Below are positions 53,342 through 62,521 of a stretch of DNA of 64,000 nt, in pieces. The notes under the pieces were generated by a model, which was given only the letters and a program-made list of their open reading frames with translations, had not been told where the DNA came from and searched no databases. Each line of letters starts with the position of its first letter. Position 1 is the stretch's first letter. The position numbers and the translations under genes are program-made. Origin of the DNA: Candidatus Calescibacterium sp. (GTDB lineage Bacteria; DRYD01); assembly GCA_025059235.1 (NCBI GenBank), contig JANXCV010000001.1, positions 124,001 through 188,000 of the forward strand. Direction: 5' to 3'.

Positions 53342-54810
53342 GCTTCCGACAAATACTAGAAGAATACGATTTCATAGAGAACAAAGATCATTTCTGGGAA
53401 TTACTTCTTTCCGAAAGACCAACATACTTCAGAGTAAACACAATCAAAACAGATAAAGAACAAATAGTCAAAGCCCTACAGAGATATAAAGACCTCGAAT
53501 TCGAACCAGTCGATTTCCTAGATAACTACTATGTAGTCAAAAAAGGAAACATCAGCAAAAAACCAGAACACCTGTTCGGATACCTGTATATCCAAGACAT
53601 ATCCTCAGCATTGATCGTCCACTCCTTCAGTAAAAAATCAGAAGTAGAATTGATATTGGATATCTGTGCTTCACCCGGAGGGAAAACCACTTTGCTATCC
53701 ACCCTCTTCCCAAATAGCTTAATAATAGCCAACGACATCGGTAGAATAAATAGTCTGATCCATAATATCCAAAGGATCGGAGCCTTGAATGTAATAGTAA
53801 CCAGATGCGACGCCAAACTCTTCCCACTGATAGAAAACAAAGAGATAGACCTGATTCTCGCAGACGTCCCATGCTCCTCCGAATCTAACCTAGATAACTA
53901 CCAAACCTATAACGTAAATAAACACCGTAAATTCGTAAATTACATAACTAAAAATCAATACGAAATCCTGAAAAGAGTAACAGAAATTTCCTCAGAAAAA
54001 ACCGAAATACTATACTCAACCTGTACCTTTAATCCCCTAGAAAATGAATATATCGTGGATAAAATTATCAAAGAGAAAAAAGCAAAAGCTGGAATAATCA
54101 ACACCTTACCGAGTCTGGAGAATATAAAACATGGATTAACCAACTATAAGGGGATAGAGTTTGACAAAAGCTTAGCAAATTCCCTGAGATTCTACCCCCA
54201 AAATATGGGAGGAATGTTCGTATCAAAATTAATCCCACTATCAACACACAAAAATATAAAAGGCTCAACAGCAAAAATAGTAAGCATACAAGATCAACCA
54301 ACATTTCAAAACTATCAACTAAAACAAATCGATCCCAGCATAGCCCAAACTTATCTACAACACTTCGGCATAAAACCAGAAATAATAAATAAATTTATAT
54401 GGTTCGTAAAAGATAAGGAAAAAATTTCGGATATCTATGTAAGTTCAACAAATCTATTTTTAACAAAACAAAAAGGCCCTATGATAGTAGAATATTTCGG
54501 CCTAAAAGCCCTGAGATATTTCAAACCCCTGAACACCTACAAACCAACAAGCTCTTTCCTATCTATCCTTAACAGCCATATCAAAAAAAATTTCGTAGAA
54601 CTTAAATTTGATATCGACTTACTAAGAAGATTCCTTATGAGAGAAGAAATGGATTTTAAATGTTTTGATGTGATTGAAATTGAAAGTTCTTCCCCCTTCG
54701 TGGCAGTCAAATTCAATGGCCTGGTAATAGGTTGTGCAATAGTAAAAGGAAATAAAATAGTAAGTGAGATCCCAACATCCAAAGCAGATTTCCTTCTAAA
54801 CGTGTTCTAG
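53338..54810 (+). CDS. NOL1/NOP2/Sun RNA (cytosine-C5) methyltransferase, RsmF-like
   Basis: A 490-residue m5C methyltransferase. An N-terminal RNA-binding region includes FRVNTIKT. The catalytic domain has LDICASPGGKTT (SAM), ANDIGRIN, motif IV ADVPCSSESN and motif VI YSTCTFNPLENEY, each with its catalytic Cys. The C-terminal 180 residues match the two-domain extension seen in RsmF. It modifies rRNA or tRNA; the site cannot be fixed. The 35 bp after its stop contain no other gene before the leuA remnant. Confidence 0.9.
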   Translation: MSFRQILEEYDFIENKDHFWELLLSERPTYFRVNTIKTDKEQIVKALQRYKDLEFEPVDFLDNYYVVKKGNISKKPEHLFGYLYIQDISSALIVHSFSKKSEVELILDICASPGGKTTLLSTLFPNSLIIANDIGRINSLIHNIQRIGALNVIVTRCDAKLFPLIENKEIDLILADVPCSSESNLDNYQTYNVNKHRKFVNYITKNQYEILKRVTEISSEKTEILYSTCTFNPLENEYIVDKIIKEKKAKAGIINTLPSLENIKHGLTNYKGIEFDKSLANSLRFYPQNMGGMFVSKLIPLSTHKNIKGSTAKIVSIQDQPTFQNYQLKQIDPSIAQTYLQHFGIKPEIINKFIWFVKDKEKISDIYVSSTNLFLTKQKGPMIVEYFGLKALRYFKPLNTYKPTSSFLSILNSHIKKNFVELKFDIDLLRRFLMREEMDFKCFDVIEIESSSPFVAVKFNGLVIGCAIVKGNKIVSEIPTSKADFLLNVF

Positions 54811-54844
54811 TGTAACCTATTCCTTACTAAAGTTCATCGTCCTT

Positions 54845-55209
54845 TTAGAACCCCAGTTCTTTCAGTTTCGCTTTTAATCCATGTCTTCCAGAATTCTTGT
54901 TTAATAGAATTACCTCTTGGAAGTCCCATGCATCCGGAATCTATAATTTTATAACTCATTCCGTTAGTTATGACACCGTACTGATGTAGCCCAACTGATC
55001 TCTATAAGCATCTAATATAGCTCTATTTGGCTGAATAAGAACTGTGTTACCCACTCTTTCTCATAAACCAAAAATTTGACATCCAAAGAACCTCTATTCC
55101 TATCTTTTTCATCATCGTAGATATTAAATGTAGAAGTGAATATATCGATTCGTGGACTAGAAGCATTGTTGATAGCTTTCATATGAAACATTTCTATACA
55201 AAGTGGCAA
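54845..55209 (-). pseudogene. leuA: Decayed leuA (2-isopropylmalate synthase) remnant
   Basis: On the minus strand, fragments in two or three frames recover LeuA. KAINNASSPRIDIFTST (near 55190-55130) matches the EAIK.AKRPRIHTFIATS block. After a large internal deletion, HQYGVITNGMSYKIID and MGLPRGNSI (about 55000-54905) match HQDGVLKN..TYEIMDPE..GLP.N.I. After a further frame change, NKNSGRHGLKAKLKELGF (about 54900-54848) matches GKHSGRHALKDRLKELGY. Stops lie between the pieces. The active-site region (HxH metal site and barrel core) is gone. Homocitrate or citramalate synthase remnants are less well matched. Confidence 0.8.
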
Positions 55210-55233
55210 TAATAGGACCTTGGATGATATTTC

Positions 55234-56937
55234 TTATAAGTTAGTGGTTGATATCTCAAATTCTATGGGATACGGTATTCCGGGGGTTATGACAAAATTT
55301 ATCGGGTAGTAGTAAGTCTGCCTCGGACCTAAGTTTATCTCAAATATCTTTCTGTATAAACCACTCTCGACCCTGAAAATATTCAAACCACTCATAAAAA
55401 CAAACGGAGTATAACCCGAAATAGAAGAAAAGTAAATGTTAACGTTTTGTGAATAATTATAGCTGTTAGTTATGATAAAGAGTAGGCTATAGAAAACTCC
55501 ATAATTCGAGTAATTCTGGATGCTGTTATTAGAAATTATTTCTTTGTCGGGAATTCTAATGCTATAGAATCCTTTGGATGTGTCAAAGTTATATTCTTTT
55601 TTTACTATTGGTTTTGGGAATTTACCCGTAACTCTGGGAGTTCCATCCCACGATAAGTAGTTTGAAGGGACAACTCGATCGAAAACAAAAATTCTCAACC
55701 TTAACCTCCCACTTGACTTGAGATAAATAAATCCAGTAATCACTTGATTATACGACATTCTCTGAATTATTAGTCTCATTTTCTGTCGAGGATGTATTAT
55801 GGTTTTTGCAACCGGTTTTTCATTTAGAAAATTATAGAAATCTATAGACGTTTTTATTCCGGTTTCAACTTCACTTTTACTCCTATTGTATGACAAGTAG
55901 AACTCAAGATCATAAGGGTTATTTTGTTCATTTTCTATTTCTATGCAGTAATTTAGGTCCGCCATGAAAAGATGATGAAACCAAATCCAGTAACCACTAT
56001 TATCCAAAATTTCAGCATTGTATATTATCCCTCTTTTTTCTATCTTTTCCGGGTTATTCGAGATAATAAGGTAATCAAATTCGAGGTTGGTTAAAATATT
56101 GTCTCTTTTTAATTCAACAGTGGCTCTTTTTGTTACATCAGCGTAAGGAAAGTAAGACCCAGAAGTCGATATATCATAATCAATTTTTCCTGACGATCTA
56201 TATTCCTTATATGTTATCTCAGACGACGTGTTTCTTATTAAATTTGGCAATACAAACGATCTAAAAAGATCAATTTTTCGGAAAATTATGGGGTCTTTGT
56301 AGTATAATACATACTTGTAGGACGGTAGATCAATCGTTGGAATCTTTATGGTTATGTAAGATATATCCGTCGTGCCGTCATAGCTAAGCGTTATAGCCTG
56401 TTGTAAAACAGGTTTATCGTGAAAAATATAAAGCTTACCATCGGTATAGTAGCAATAATCCGGAATATTGAGAGTGAAGTTCCTGCCAGATTTGTTATAT
56501 ATCCTGATCGACTTCCTTTGATTGACTAACACCTCTATATAATTCTTTTCAAAGAAAACCTCCGGTAAAAAATTCAAATTTGACAAACTTTGACTATACG
56601 AATCAAGCAATAATTTTACGTCGGAGTATCCAAGAATAAAAGCTAACCTTTTGTCAAAAGAAAACAGCAAACTATTATTAATGTATATTTGATACTGACC
56701 GGTAAAATCGTCAAAAGCTATCCTGTATTTGACAGGATTGTCAGAAAATATTGCTTGCCTAAGCACATCCATTATCCTTGGGTTGTCCATAGAGGTAGGT
56801 AAATAGATTATCCTATACTCTGTATTTCCGAACTTGAAGAAATAGCTGGTTATTCCACTGTTCTGCCTTTTTATTATCTCTACTCCAGCAAAAGAAAAAC
56901 AGAAGATCAACCAGAGAAAAATTATCAATTTTCTCAC
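55234..56937 (-). CDS. Large secreted protein of unknown function
   Basis: A 567-residue exported protein with signal peptide (LIIFLWLIFCFSFAG). The mature part is rich in Tyr, Ile, Asn and strands, with no repeated domain that I recognise. The segment around residues 300-350 has WIWFHHLFMADLNYCIE. The last third resembles an Ig-like or jellyroll beta fold (inference). It lies 18 bp after the SpoIID-domain gene, so the two are likely co-expressed and could act together at the cell surface. Confidence 0.5.
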   Translation of the reverse strand: MRKLIIFLWLIFCFSFAGVEIIKRQNSGITSYFFKFGNTEYRIIYLPTSMDNPRIMDVLRQAIFSDNPVKYRIAFDDFTGQYQIYINNSLLFSFDKRLAFILGYSDVKLLLDSYSQSLSNLNFLPEVFFEKNYIEVLVNQRKSIRIYNKSGRNFTLNIPDYCYYTDGKLYIFHDKPVLQQAITLSYDGTTDISYITIKIPTIDLPSYKYVLYYKDPIIFRKIDLFRSFVLPNLIRNTSSEITYKEYRSSGKIDYDISTSGSYFPYADVTKRATVELKRDNILTNLEFDYLIISNNPEKIEKRGIIYNAEILDNSGYWIWFHHLFMADLNYCIEIENEQNNPYDLEFYLSYNRSKSEVETGIKTSIDFYNFLNEKPVAKTIIHPRQKMRLIIQRMSYNQVITGFIYLKSSGRLRLRIFVFDRVVPSNYLSWDGTPRVTGKFPKPIVKKEYNFDTSKGFYSIRIPDKEIISNNSIQNYSNYGVFYSLLFIITNSYNYSQNVNIYFSSISGYTPFVFMSGLNIFRVESGLYRKIFEINLGPRQTYYYPINFVITPGIPYPIEFEISTTNL

Positions 56938-56955
56938 ATTTTTATGATTAAAAAA

Positions 56956-58902
56956 TTAAAACTCGAATCCTTCATATATTTGTTTTATTTTTACGTTGGA
57001 GTAGTAGTGTTGGATGATCTGGATGTAGGTATATTGTTTTTTTGCTAGGGTATTGGCACCGAACTGACACATTCCGACCCCATGTCCAAAACCCCTACCA
57101 TAAAAAATAACCCTATCCCCACTGAACTCTATCCTCTCTACGAAACTGGAAGGTAATAAACTAAAGTACAAATCCTCAGAAAAGAGATAAATAGAATCCT
57201 CTTTGAATGCAACATAGGTTCTTTTAGTGGTTTGAATTATCAACTTCTGAATTCTACCACTGGAATTTTTCTGAAAAGTGATATTTTTTATTTTCCCTTC
57301 AAAAGGCTGATTGAGAATATATGGAACTGTTGTAGATAAAATTTTTTGCAGCTTGTTTCTATGTATTTCTATTTTCCATTTGAATAGAGGAGATTGAGAA
57401 CAGTAAGCATTTTCCATGTCTTTCTCATAGTCCTTTATGGATCTTAGATATTGAATTTTGCTGCTCCATACATCTTCGGAATTAGCTGTAATTCCTCCAC
57501 AAGTAGAATGGTATACAGCATCTATCGGCTGATTTTTATTTACTATTATTTGTCCACTAGTAGAGAAGGTGGATATGTAACTTTTGAAGGTTTCTTGTTT
57601 TTCTCCTTCAAAGTTTTGGCAATGTGGCTTATCACAGAGATCATAATCTTTATGTCTTCTTCTTTTTTTGATTGCATAAGTTCTGGCTGCCAGTGCCTGA
57701 GCTTTCAAAGCTTCTAACTCAAAATCATCAGGCATCTCACTCAAAACTACCGAACAAATGTAATCCTCTATACCAACAACTACAACTAATGGATTATAAG
57801 AAACTATACTTTTTATTCTGTAGCTGTAGTAATCTTCAATTCCACCCTGTCGGTTTCTCTTCATCAGTAGATAAAACTTGACATCATCATACTCTATTAG
57901 ATTTGTGTAATTGAAATCTTTAAGGTATATCTTCGTAAGTCCTATGGTAAGCTTTTTATTTGGAAAGTTTCTCAATTTTGATACTCTAGAAAGATATAGT
58001 TTTTCCAGTTGCTCCAGTATTTTTTTCATCGATTTTGAAGTATAAAAATGTCTCCTAACTTTGGGATTTTTAAGAATAAATTCAATGGGAAATATGAATT
58101 CTATGTCTTTAAATAGAAATTCAAAACTTTTCTCGGATCTTTTCAGGTCAATAAGATCATCAACAATCGAATTAAGCAAGTAGACATTAAACTTATATAT
58201 TATTGGATTAGCTAGATTCTCTATACAGAAAGTATTTTCGGCTATAAAATAATAGTTTTGGTGTTTTACGAGGAACGGAGTTTTCTCAAATGTCCATCCC
58301 AGTACATTCGAACTATTTGTATAATATTCAACACAGTACCCCCTCGAAAGAATCACTTTTGTAAAGTGTCTATAGCTAAACCCCTGATATCTTCTATTGA
58401 CAAATTTAATATCATAGAGCCCAAAATTAGATAACAATTCACTTGAATATTTGTGTTTAAACTGATTATACATCAAACTCTGATAGGTAAATATAACCTT
58501 ACCATATTGAGAGTATTCCTGGATTTTTAGGATAGTACTTATAGGAATATACCTTGCATCGTTGACAATCAAAATATCGATATCCTTGTCCAGTAGATTG
58601 AGACTGTTATCCGTTATTATCAGATATCTAACCCCATTCAGATAAAAGAATCTTTCTAGGAAATAGAATTCTTTCAGATATCTTCTCTGCATTTTTTCAA
58701 AAGTATGAATCGAAAAATATAAACCCACTATTTTCTCTTCTTCTCTTAGGTATTCCCTTTCAAAACGTGAATAAAAGTAACTATAAACTTGATCGTTAAT
58801 AAAATCCCAGAATGAAACGAGTATGATTATGAGAAAAAGACTAATTCCCCTAAAAATGTTAAGCAATAAAAACAGAATAATTTTTAAGAAATTCAGTACC
58901 AT
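56956..58902 (-). CDS. SpoIID/LytB-domain protein with N-terminal GATase1-like region, copy 2
   Basis: A 648-residue protein. The N-terminus has one or two membrane helices (about 3-35). Residues 90-240 show Rossmann-like strands (VRYLIITDN, DIDILIVNDARYIP, GKVIFTYQSLM), reminiscent of GATase1-like domains used for sugar binding. From about 380 comes the SpoIID domain: MPDDFELEALKAQALAARTYAI, AVYHSTCGGITANSED and GFGHGVGMCQFGANTLAKK. It is a paralogue of the 46.7-48.0 kb protein, but bigger and membrane-anchored. It probably acts on the cell wall; the N-terminal assignment is an inference. Confidence 0.75.
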   Translation of the reverse strand: MVLNFLKIILFLLLNIFRGISLFLIIILVSFWDFINDQVYSYFYSRFEREYLREEEKIVGLYFSIHTFEKMQRRYLKEFYFLERFFYLNGVRYLIITDNSLNLLDKDIDILIVNDARYIPISTILKIQEYSQYGKVIFTYQSLMYNQFKHKYSSELLSNFGLYDIKFVNRRYQGFSYRHFTKVILSRGYCVEYYTNSSNVLGWTFEKTPFLVKHQNYYFIAENTFCIENLANPIIYKFNVYLLNSIVDDLIDLKRSEKSFEFLFKDIEFIFPIEFILKNPKVRRHFYTSKSMKKILEQLEKLYLSRVSKLRNFPNKKLTIGLTKIYLKDFNYTNLIEYDDVKFYLLMKRNRQGGIEDYYSYRIKSIVSYNPLVVVVGIEDYICSVVLSEMPDDFELEALKAQALAARTYAIKKRRRHKDYDLCDKPHCQNFEGEKQETFKSYISTFSTSGQIIVNKNQPIDAVYHSTCGGITANSEDVWSSKIQYLRSIKDYEKDMENAYCSQSPLFKWKIEIHRNKLQKILSTTVPYILNQPFEGKIKNITFQKNSSGRIQKLIIQTTKRTYVAFKEDSIYLFSEDLYFSLLPSSFVERIEFSGDRVIFYGRGFGHGVGMCQFGANTLAKKQYTYIQIIQHYYSNVKIKQIYEGFEF

Positions 58903-58928
58903 TTAGATATCTTTTGATAATCTTTAAA

Positions 58929-59000
58929 ATCTAACCTGCTCATTTTCGATTTTTAAATCAATAATTTTCAATTTTTAAATCAACAAGTTGAAGGTTAGAT
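58929..59000. repeat. Inverted repeat enclosing a tandem repeat between divergent genes
   Basis: ATCTAACCT (58929-58937) is the exact inverse of AGGTTAGAT (58992-59000). Between them lie two tandem copies of a 22-base unit (58943-58964 and 58965-58986, beginning TTTTC and containing ATTTTTAAATCAA) with two mismatches. It occupies the 130-bp divergent region between the SpoIID-domain gene and the ABC permease, so it may be an operator for one or both. No -10/-35 pair is clear. Confidence 0.5.
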
Positions 59001-59032
59001 AAAAGATCTAGAAGAATAAAAATTGTGTAGAA

Positions 59033-59839
59033 ATGTTTTATAGAGTTATCAACAGCACTCTAATATCTTTAGTGGTGCTATATAGCTTGCTTCCGGTTAT
59101 AATAACATTTGTATATTCTCTTTTACCGAATAAGTCGATATCGCAGGGGAAGTTCTCCGGTTGGACTCTACAGAACTATATCTTTATTCTAAGTGATCCA
59201 AATATCTTGCATTACATTTATAATAGTGTTGTGGTTTCTCTAATTTCGGCAACGATAACAAGTGTTCTAGGATTCATCCTGGCCTATTCTGTAGTAAGGA
59301 AAAAACTACCATTTTCTGGATTCCTAGAAAATCTGCTTCTACTTCTGAATACCTTCCTTGTCCTGGGAGTACTGATAATAGTTCCAATATTCGAAATAAT
59401 CGTAAAAATTGGCTTATATAATACACTTACTGGGTTAATCATAGTCTATAGCTCGCTCGGTTTTGTCTTCTCATTCATTCTCCTAACCAGATTTATAAGT
59501 AATCTAAACAAAGACTATGAAGAGGCTGCAATAGTTGAAGGGATGAGTAATTTACAGATTATGTTTCTTATTGTACTTCCGATGATAAAACAGGCTTTTA
59601 TAAGCGTATGGATCCTACAATTCATAGGATTCTGGAACGAGTTCATATTCGCTCTAACCTTAACCAATGAAAGCATAAAAAGAACCCTGACAGTAGGAAT
59701 AACTCTGATAAGCGGGTCAGATATATTTGAAATACCATGGGGAATGATTATGGCAGGCGTTTTCGTATCCATACTCCCACTCATCATCATCGTCTCCCTA
59801 CTTGAAGAATACCTCGTAAAAGGTATATCAGGAAGATGA
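59033..59839 (+). CDS. Carbohydrate ABC transporter permease (MalG/UgpE type)
   Basis: A 268-residue inner-membrane permease with six predicted helices. The EAA loop AAIVEGMSNLQIMFLIVLPM contacts the ATPase; the final WNEFIFALTLTNESIKRTLTVGI is typical of CUT1 sugar permeases. No binding protein, partner permease or ATPase is adjacent; mfd follows directly after the stop. The rest of the system must be elsewhere. No clear Shine-Dalgarno site was seen. Confidence 0.85.
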   Translation: MFYRVINSTLISLVVLYSLLPVIITFVYSLLPNKSISQGKFSGWTLQNYIFILSDPNILHYIYNSVVVSLISATITSVLGFILAYSVVRKKLPFSGFLENLLLLLNTFLVLGVLIIVPIFEIIVKIGLYNTLTGLIIVYSSLGFVFSFILLTRFISNLNKDYEEAAIVEGMSNLQIMFLIVLPMIKQAFISVWILQFIGFWNEFIFALTLTNESIKRTLTVGITLISGSDIFEIPWGMIMAGVFVSILPLIIIVSLLEEYLVKGISGR

Positions 59840-62521
59840 ATGTTTTACAACATCCTACTTCAAGAAAACCCCATTCCTTCGTCCTCAGATAACACCATAC
59901 TGATTATCGAAGAAGATCTAAACCCAGAAGAACTAGAAATTATCAATAAATCCCAACAAAACCTATTCATCTCTGACCATAGGAATATTTCCGAAATAAT
60001 AAAAAAAATCCTGGAAGTAGATTTTCTTCTTCTAAAAGTTAATCAACAAATAACACAAGAAGAAATACTAGAAAATCTCAACAACCTCGGATATAAACAA
60101 TCAACAGACATAATCGAAAAATATTCCTACCAAGTCAGAGGGAACATAATAGACATCCATTCCAACACACCAGTAAGAATAGAACTGGAAGACAATAAAA
60201 TAGAATCCATAAGGATCTTCAATCCAGAAAATCTACTGAGTATAAAAAAAGTAAATTCAGCCAAAATATATTCAACAACCACAAGTACTAGAGTAACAAA
60301 CAAAGAACTGAATATACTATTTTTAACTCTCGATGAAAAAGAAATCATAGAACCTATAATAAACAGAGAACTACAAAAAATCGTACAGCATATAAAATTG
60401 AACTTCAAAATTGAACAAATAACTTCCAGACCAAGTATTCAAAGAATCCAAACAAAATATGAACTGATAGATGTAATAAAAACTTATTCCGATTATAAGC
60501 TTATCTTCTCTACTCAAACCGTATTTCAAAATTTTTCATCATTTCTCATCGAATACTGTAGGAAAAAGAGGATAGCAATACATGAATTCAACTTGGATAA
60601 CTACGAGATTCTGAATATTGAAACTATATTCGGATATGTGGATCACGAAAAAAAACAAATACTAATCACCCCAAGAGAATTAAAACAAGAAGTAATACAG
60701 ACAACAACAGATATCATAGAAAAAATCAACGAATTCAAAGAAGGTGACCTTGTAGTAGTAGAAGGATACGGAATAGGTATATACCTTGGAATTCAAAGAT
60801 TAAAAATATCACATTACCCCGAAAAAGACTTCATTGCAATACAATTCAAAAATAACAGAAAGATACTATTCTCAGTAGAAAGCGTAAGCCTACATAAGTA
60901 TTTGTCCTCAGATAAGATAACAGAAAAGATAAGAAATAAAATTTTGTCTATTCCCTCATTCAAGTCTTGGCAGAGGAAATTAGAGAAGGTATATCAGGAC
61001 GTGAAATCGGTTGGCCAGAAAATAATAGAGATAAACGCAGAAAGATATTCAACAAAATCCCCATCTCTTAAACCCAATCCCTACGATCAAATCATAGAAA
61101 AAAGTTTCCAATATATCTTAACAGAAGATCAAGAAAAGGCAATTAAAGAAGTTCTAAGTGATTTGGAAAGATCATTTCCTTCAAATAGACTGATACTAGC
61201 CGACACAGGTTATGGTAAAACCGAGGTCATAATAAGAGCAATAACCAGAAGCCTATCAAATAACTACAAAGCCATATTATTCGTTCCAACTACAATTTTA
61301 GCCTACCAACACTATGTAAATATCAAAAAAAGACTGGGAATGTTTAGAATAGGTATCAATACTTCGATATACAAAAATTGTAGTATAGTCGATTTACTCG
61401 AAAATAAGATAGATCTACTTATATCAACTCCATTTGATTTGACAAAGTATAAAATAGAAGGGGATCAAGTTGGGTTAGTAGTGATAGATGAAGAACATCT
61501 GATGGGGGCTATTTTTAAAGAAACCCTAAAGGGTATTTTTAAAACGGCTCATTTTATATACTCCTCGGCAACCCCGATCCCACGAACCTATTTCATGGCA
61601 AAAACCGGAATTATTGATATATCCATTATCAATACCCCCCCACCCACCTATAAACAACCCAAAACATTCGTCCTAACTTTCCAAGATCAAAACCACAAAC
61701 TACTAATCCTCGAAAAAATAATTTCTAAATCTTTAAAATCCTCGCTAAAAGTGATCTATGTAAATAACGATATCGATGAACTGTATGAGAAATGGTACTA
61801 TTTCAAAAATTTAGGGAAAAGTTCAATTATACATGCAAAACTTAACTCCAAAACCATACAAAAAACATTCCTAGAATTCCTAGACGGTAAGATAGACATA
61901 ATACTTTCCACAACGATAATTCAATCCGGAATAGACACCCCAGAATTTGATGTGGTAATAATAGATAACTCACATACATTGGGAATATCTCAGATATATC
62001 AATTAAGAGGTAGAGTAGGAAGGGGAAGTAAAAACCCCTATTGCTACATACTTCTCAAAGAAGATTACGTCAACACACCTACCTTCGACAGAATCTCAAT
62101 CTTTGAAAGAGAAGATTTAACAAACATAGACATAGTTCAAAGAGATCTGGATATAAGAGGCCCCGGAGGAATATTATCAAAAAAGCAATCCGGACATATA
62201 CAAGAAGTAGGACTAATCCAATTCCTCAAGATGATAAATCAGCACATAAATCAGCAGGAAAATCTACCAGAAATAGAATGTGATTCACCTATGTTCCTTC
62301 CAGAAAGCCCAGCAAGAAATAGACTCTACAGACAACTCCTTACAGCTAAAAATCTAGAAGACATAGAAACTATCAAAAAGGAAATAATGGACATATACGG
62401 TAAAAAACTCCCTCAACCCACAGTAAACCTCCTGAAAGTAATAGAATACAGAATCAAAAATAAAGGTAGAAAAGAAAAAATAAAGATAAAAATAGTCGAT
62501 GGGCAAATCGTGGAAATTTAG
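59840..62521 (+). CDS. mfd: Transcription-repair coupling factor
   Basis: An 893-residue Mfd, shorter than the common 1100-1150. The N-terminal UvrB-like part is reduced. The RNA-polymerase-binding CarD-like domain includes GDLVVVEGYGIGIYLGI. The translocase has Walker A ADTGYGKTE, DEEH (usual DEEQ), SATPIPRT, and the RecG-like QLRGRVGRGSKNPYCYILL. A TRCF C-domain ends the protein. It removes stalled RNA polymerase and recruits UvrA. It starts immediately after the permease stop and overlaps the lipoprotein gene by 23 bp. Confidence 0.93.
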   Translation: MFYNILLQENPIPSSSDNTILIIEEDLNPEELEIINKSQQNLFISDHRNISEIIKKILEVDFLLLKVNQQITQEEILENLNNLGYKQSTDIIEKYSYQVRGNIIDIHSNTPVRIELEDNKIESIRIFNPENLLSIKKVNSAKIYSTTTSTRVTNKELNILFLTLDEKEIIEPIINRELQKIVQHIKLNFKIEQITSRPSIQRIQTKYELIDVIKTYSDYKLIFSTQTVFQNFSSFLIEYCRKKRIAIHEFNLDNYEILNIETIFGYVDHEKKQILITPRELKQEVIQTTTDIIEKINEFKEGDLVVVEGYGIGIYLGIQRLKISHYPEKDFIAIQFKNNRKILFSVESVSLHKYLSSDKITEKIRNKILSIPSFKSWQRKLEKVYQDVKSVGQKIIEINAERYSTKSPSLKPNPYDQIIEKSFQYILTEDQEKAIKEVLSDLERSFPSNRLILADTGYGKTEVIIRAITRSLSNNYKAILFVPTTILAYQHYVNIKKRLGMFRIGINTSIYKNCSIVDLLENKIDLLISTPFDLTKYKIEGDQVGLVVIDEEHLMGAIFKETLKGIFKTAHFIYSSATPIPRTYFMAKTGIIDISIINTPPPTYKQPKTFVLTFQDQNHKLLILEKIISKSLKSSLKVIYVNNDIDELYEKWYYFKNLGKSSIIHAKLNSKTIQKTFLEFLDGKIDIILSTTIIQSGIDTPEFDVVIIDNSHTLGISQIYQLRGRVGRGSKNPYCYILLKEDYVNTPTFDRISIFEREDLTNIDIVQRDLDIRGPGGILSKKQSGHIQEVGLIQFLKMINQHINQQENLPEIECDSPMFLPESPARNRLYRQLLTAKNLEDIETIKKEIMDIYGKKLPQPTVNLLKVIEYRIKNKGRKEKIKIKIVDGQIVEI

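Noticed and set aside
43900..54800. Horizontally acquired island
   Set aside because: The biased block contains core genes (lepB, folD, pilT, lptD), and other genes on the minus strand share the bias, so foreign origin is not supported.
55012..55209. A novel 65-residue gene on the minus strand
   Set aside because: It carries the LeuA block PRIDIFTST and is followed in other frames by more LeuA blocks, so it is part of the pseudogene.
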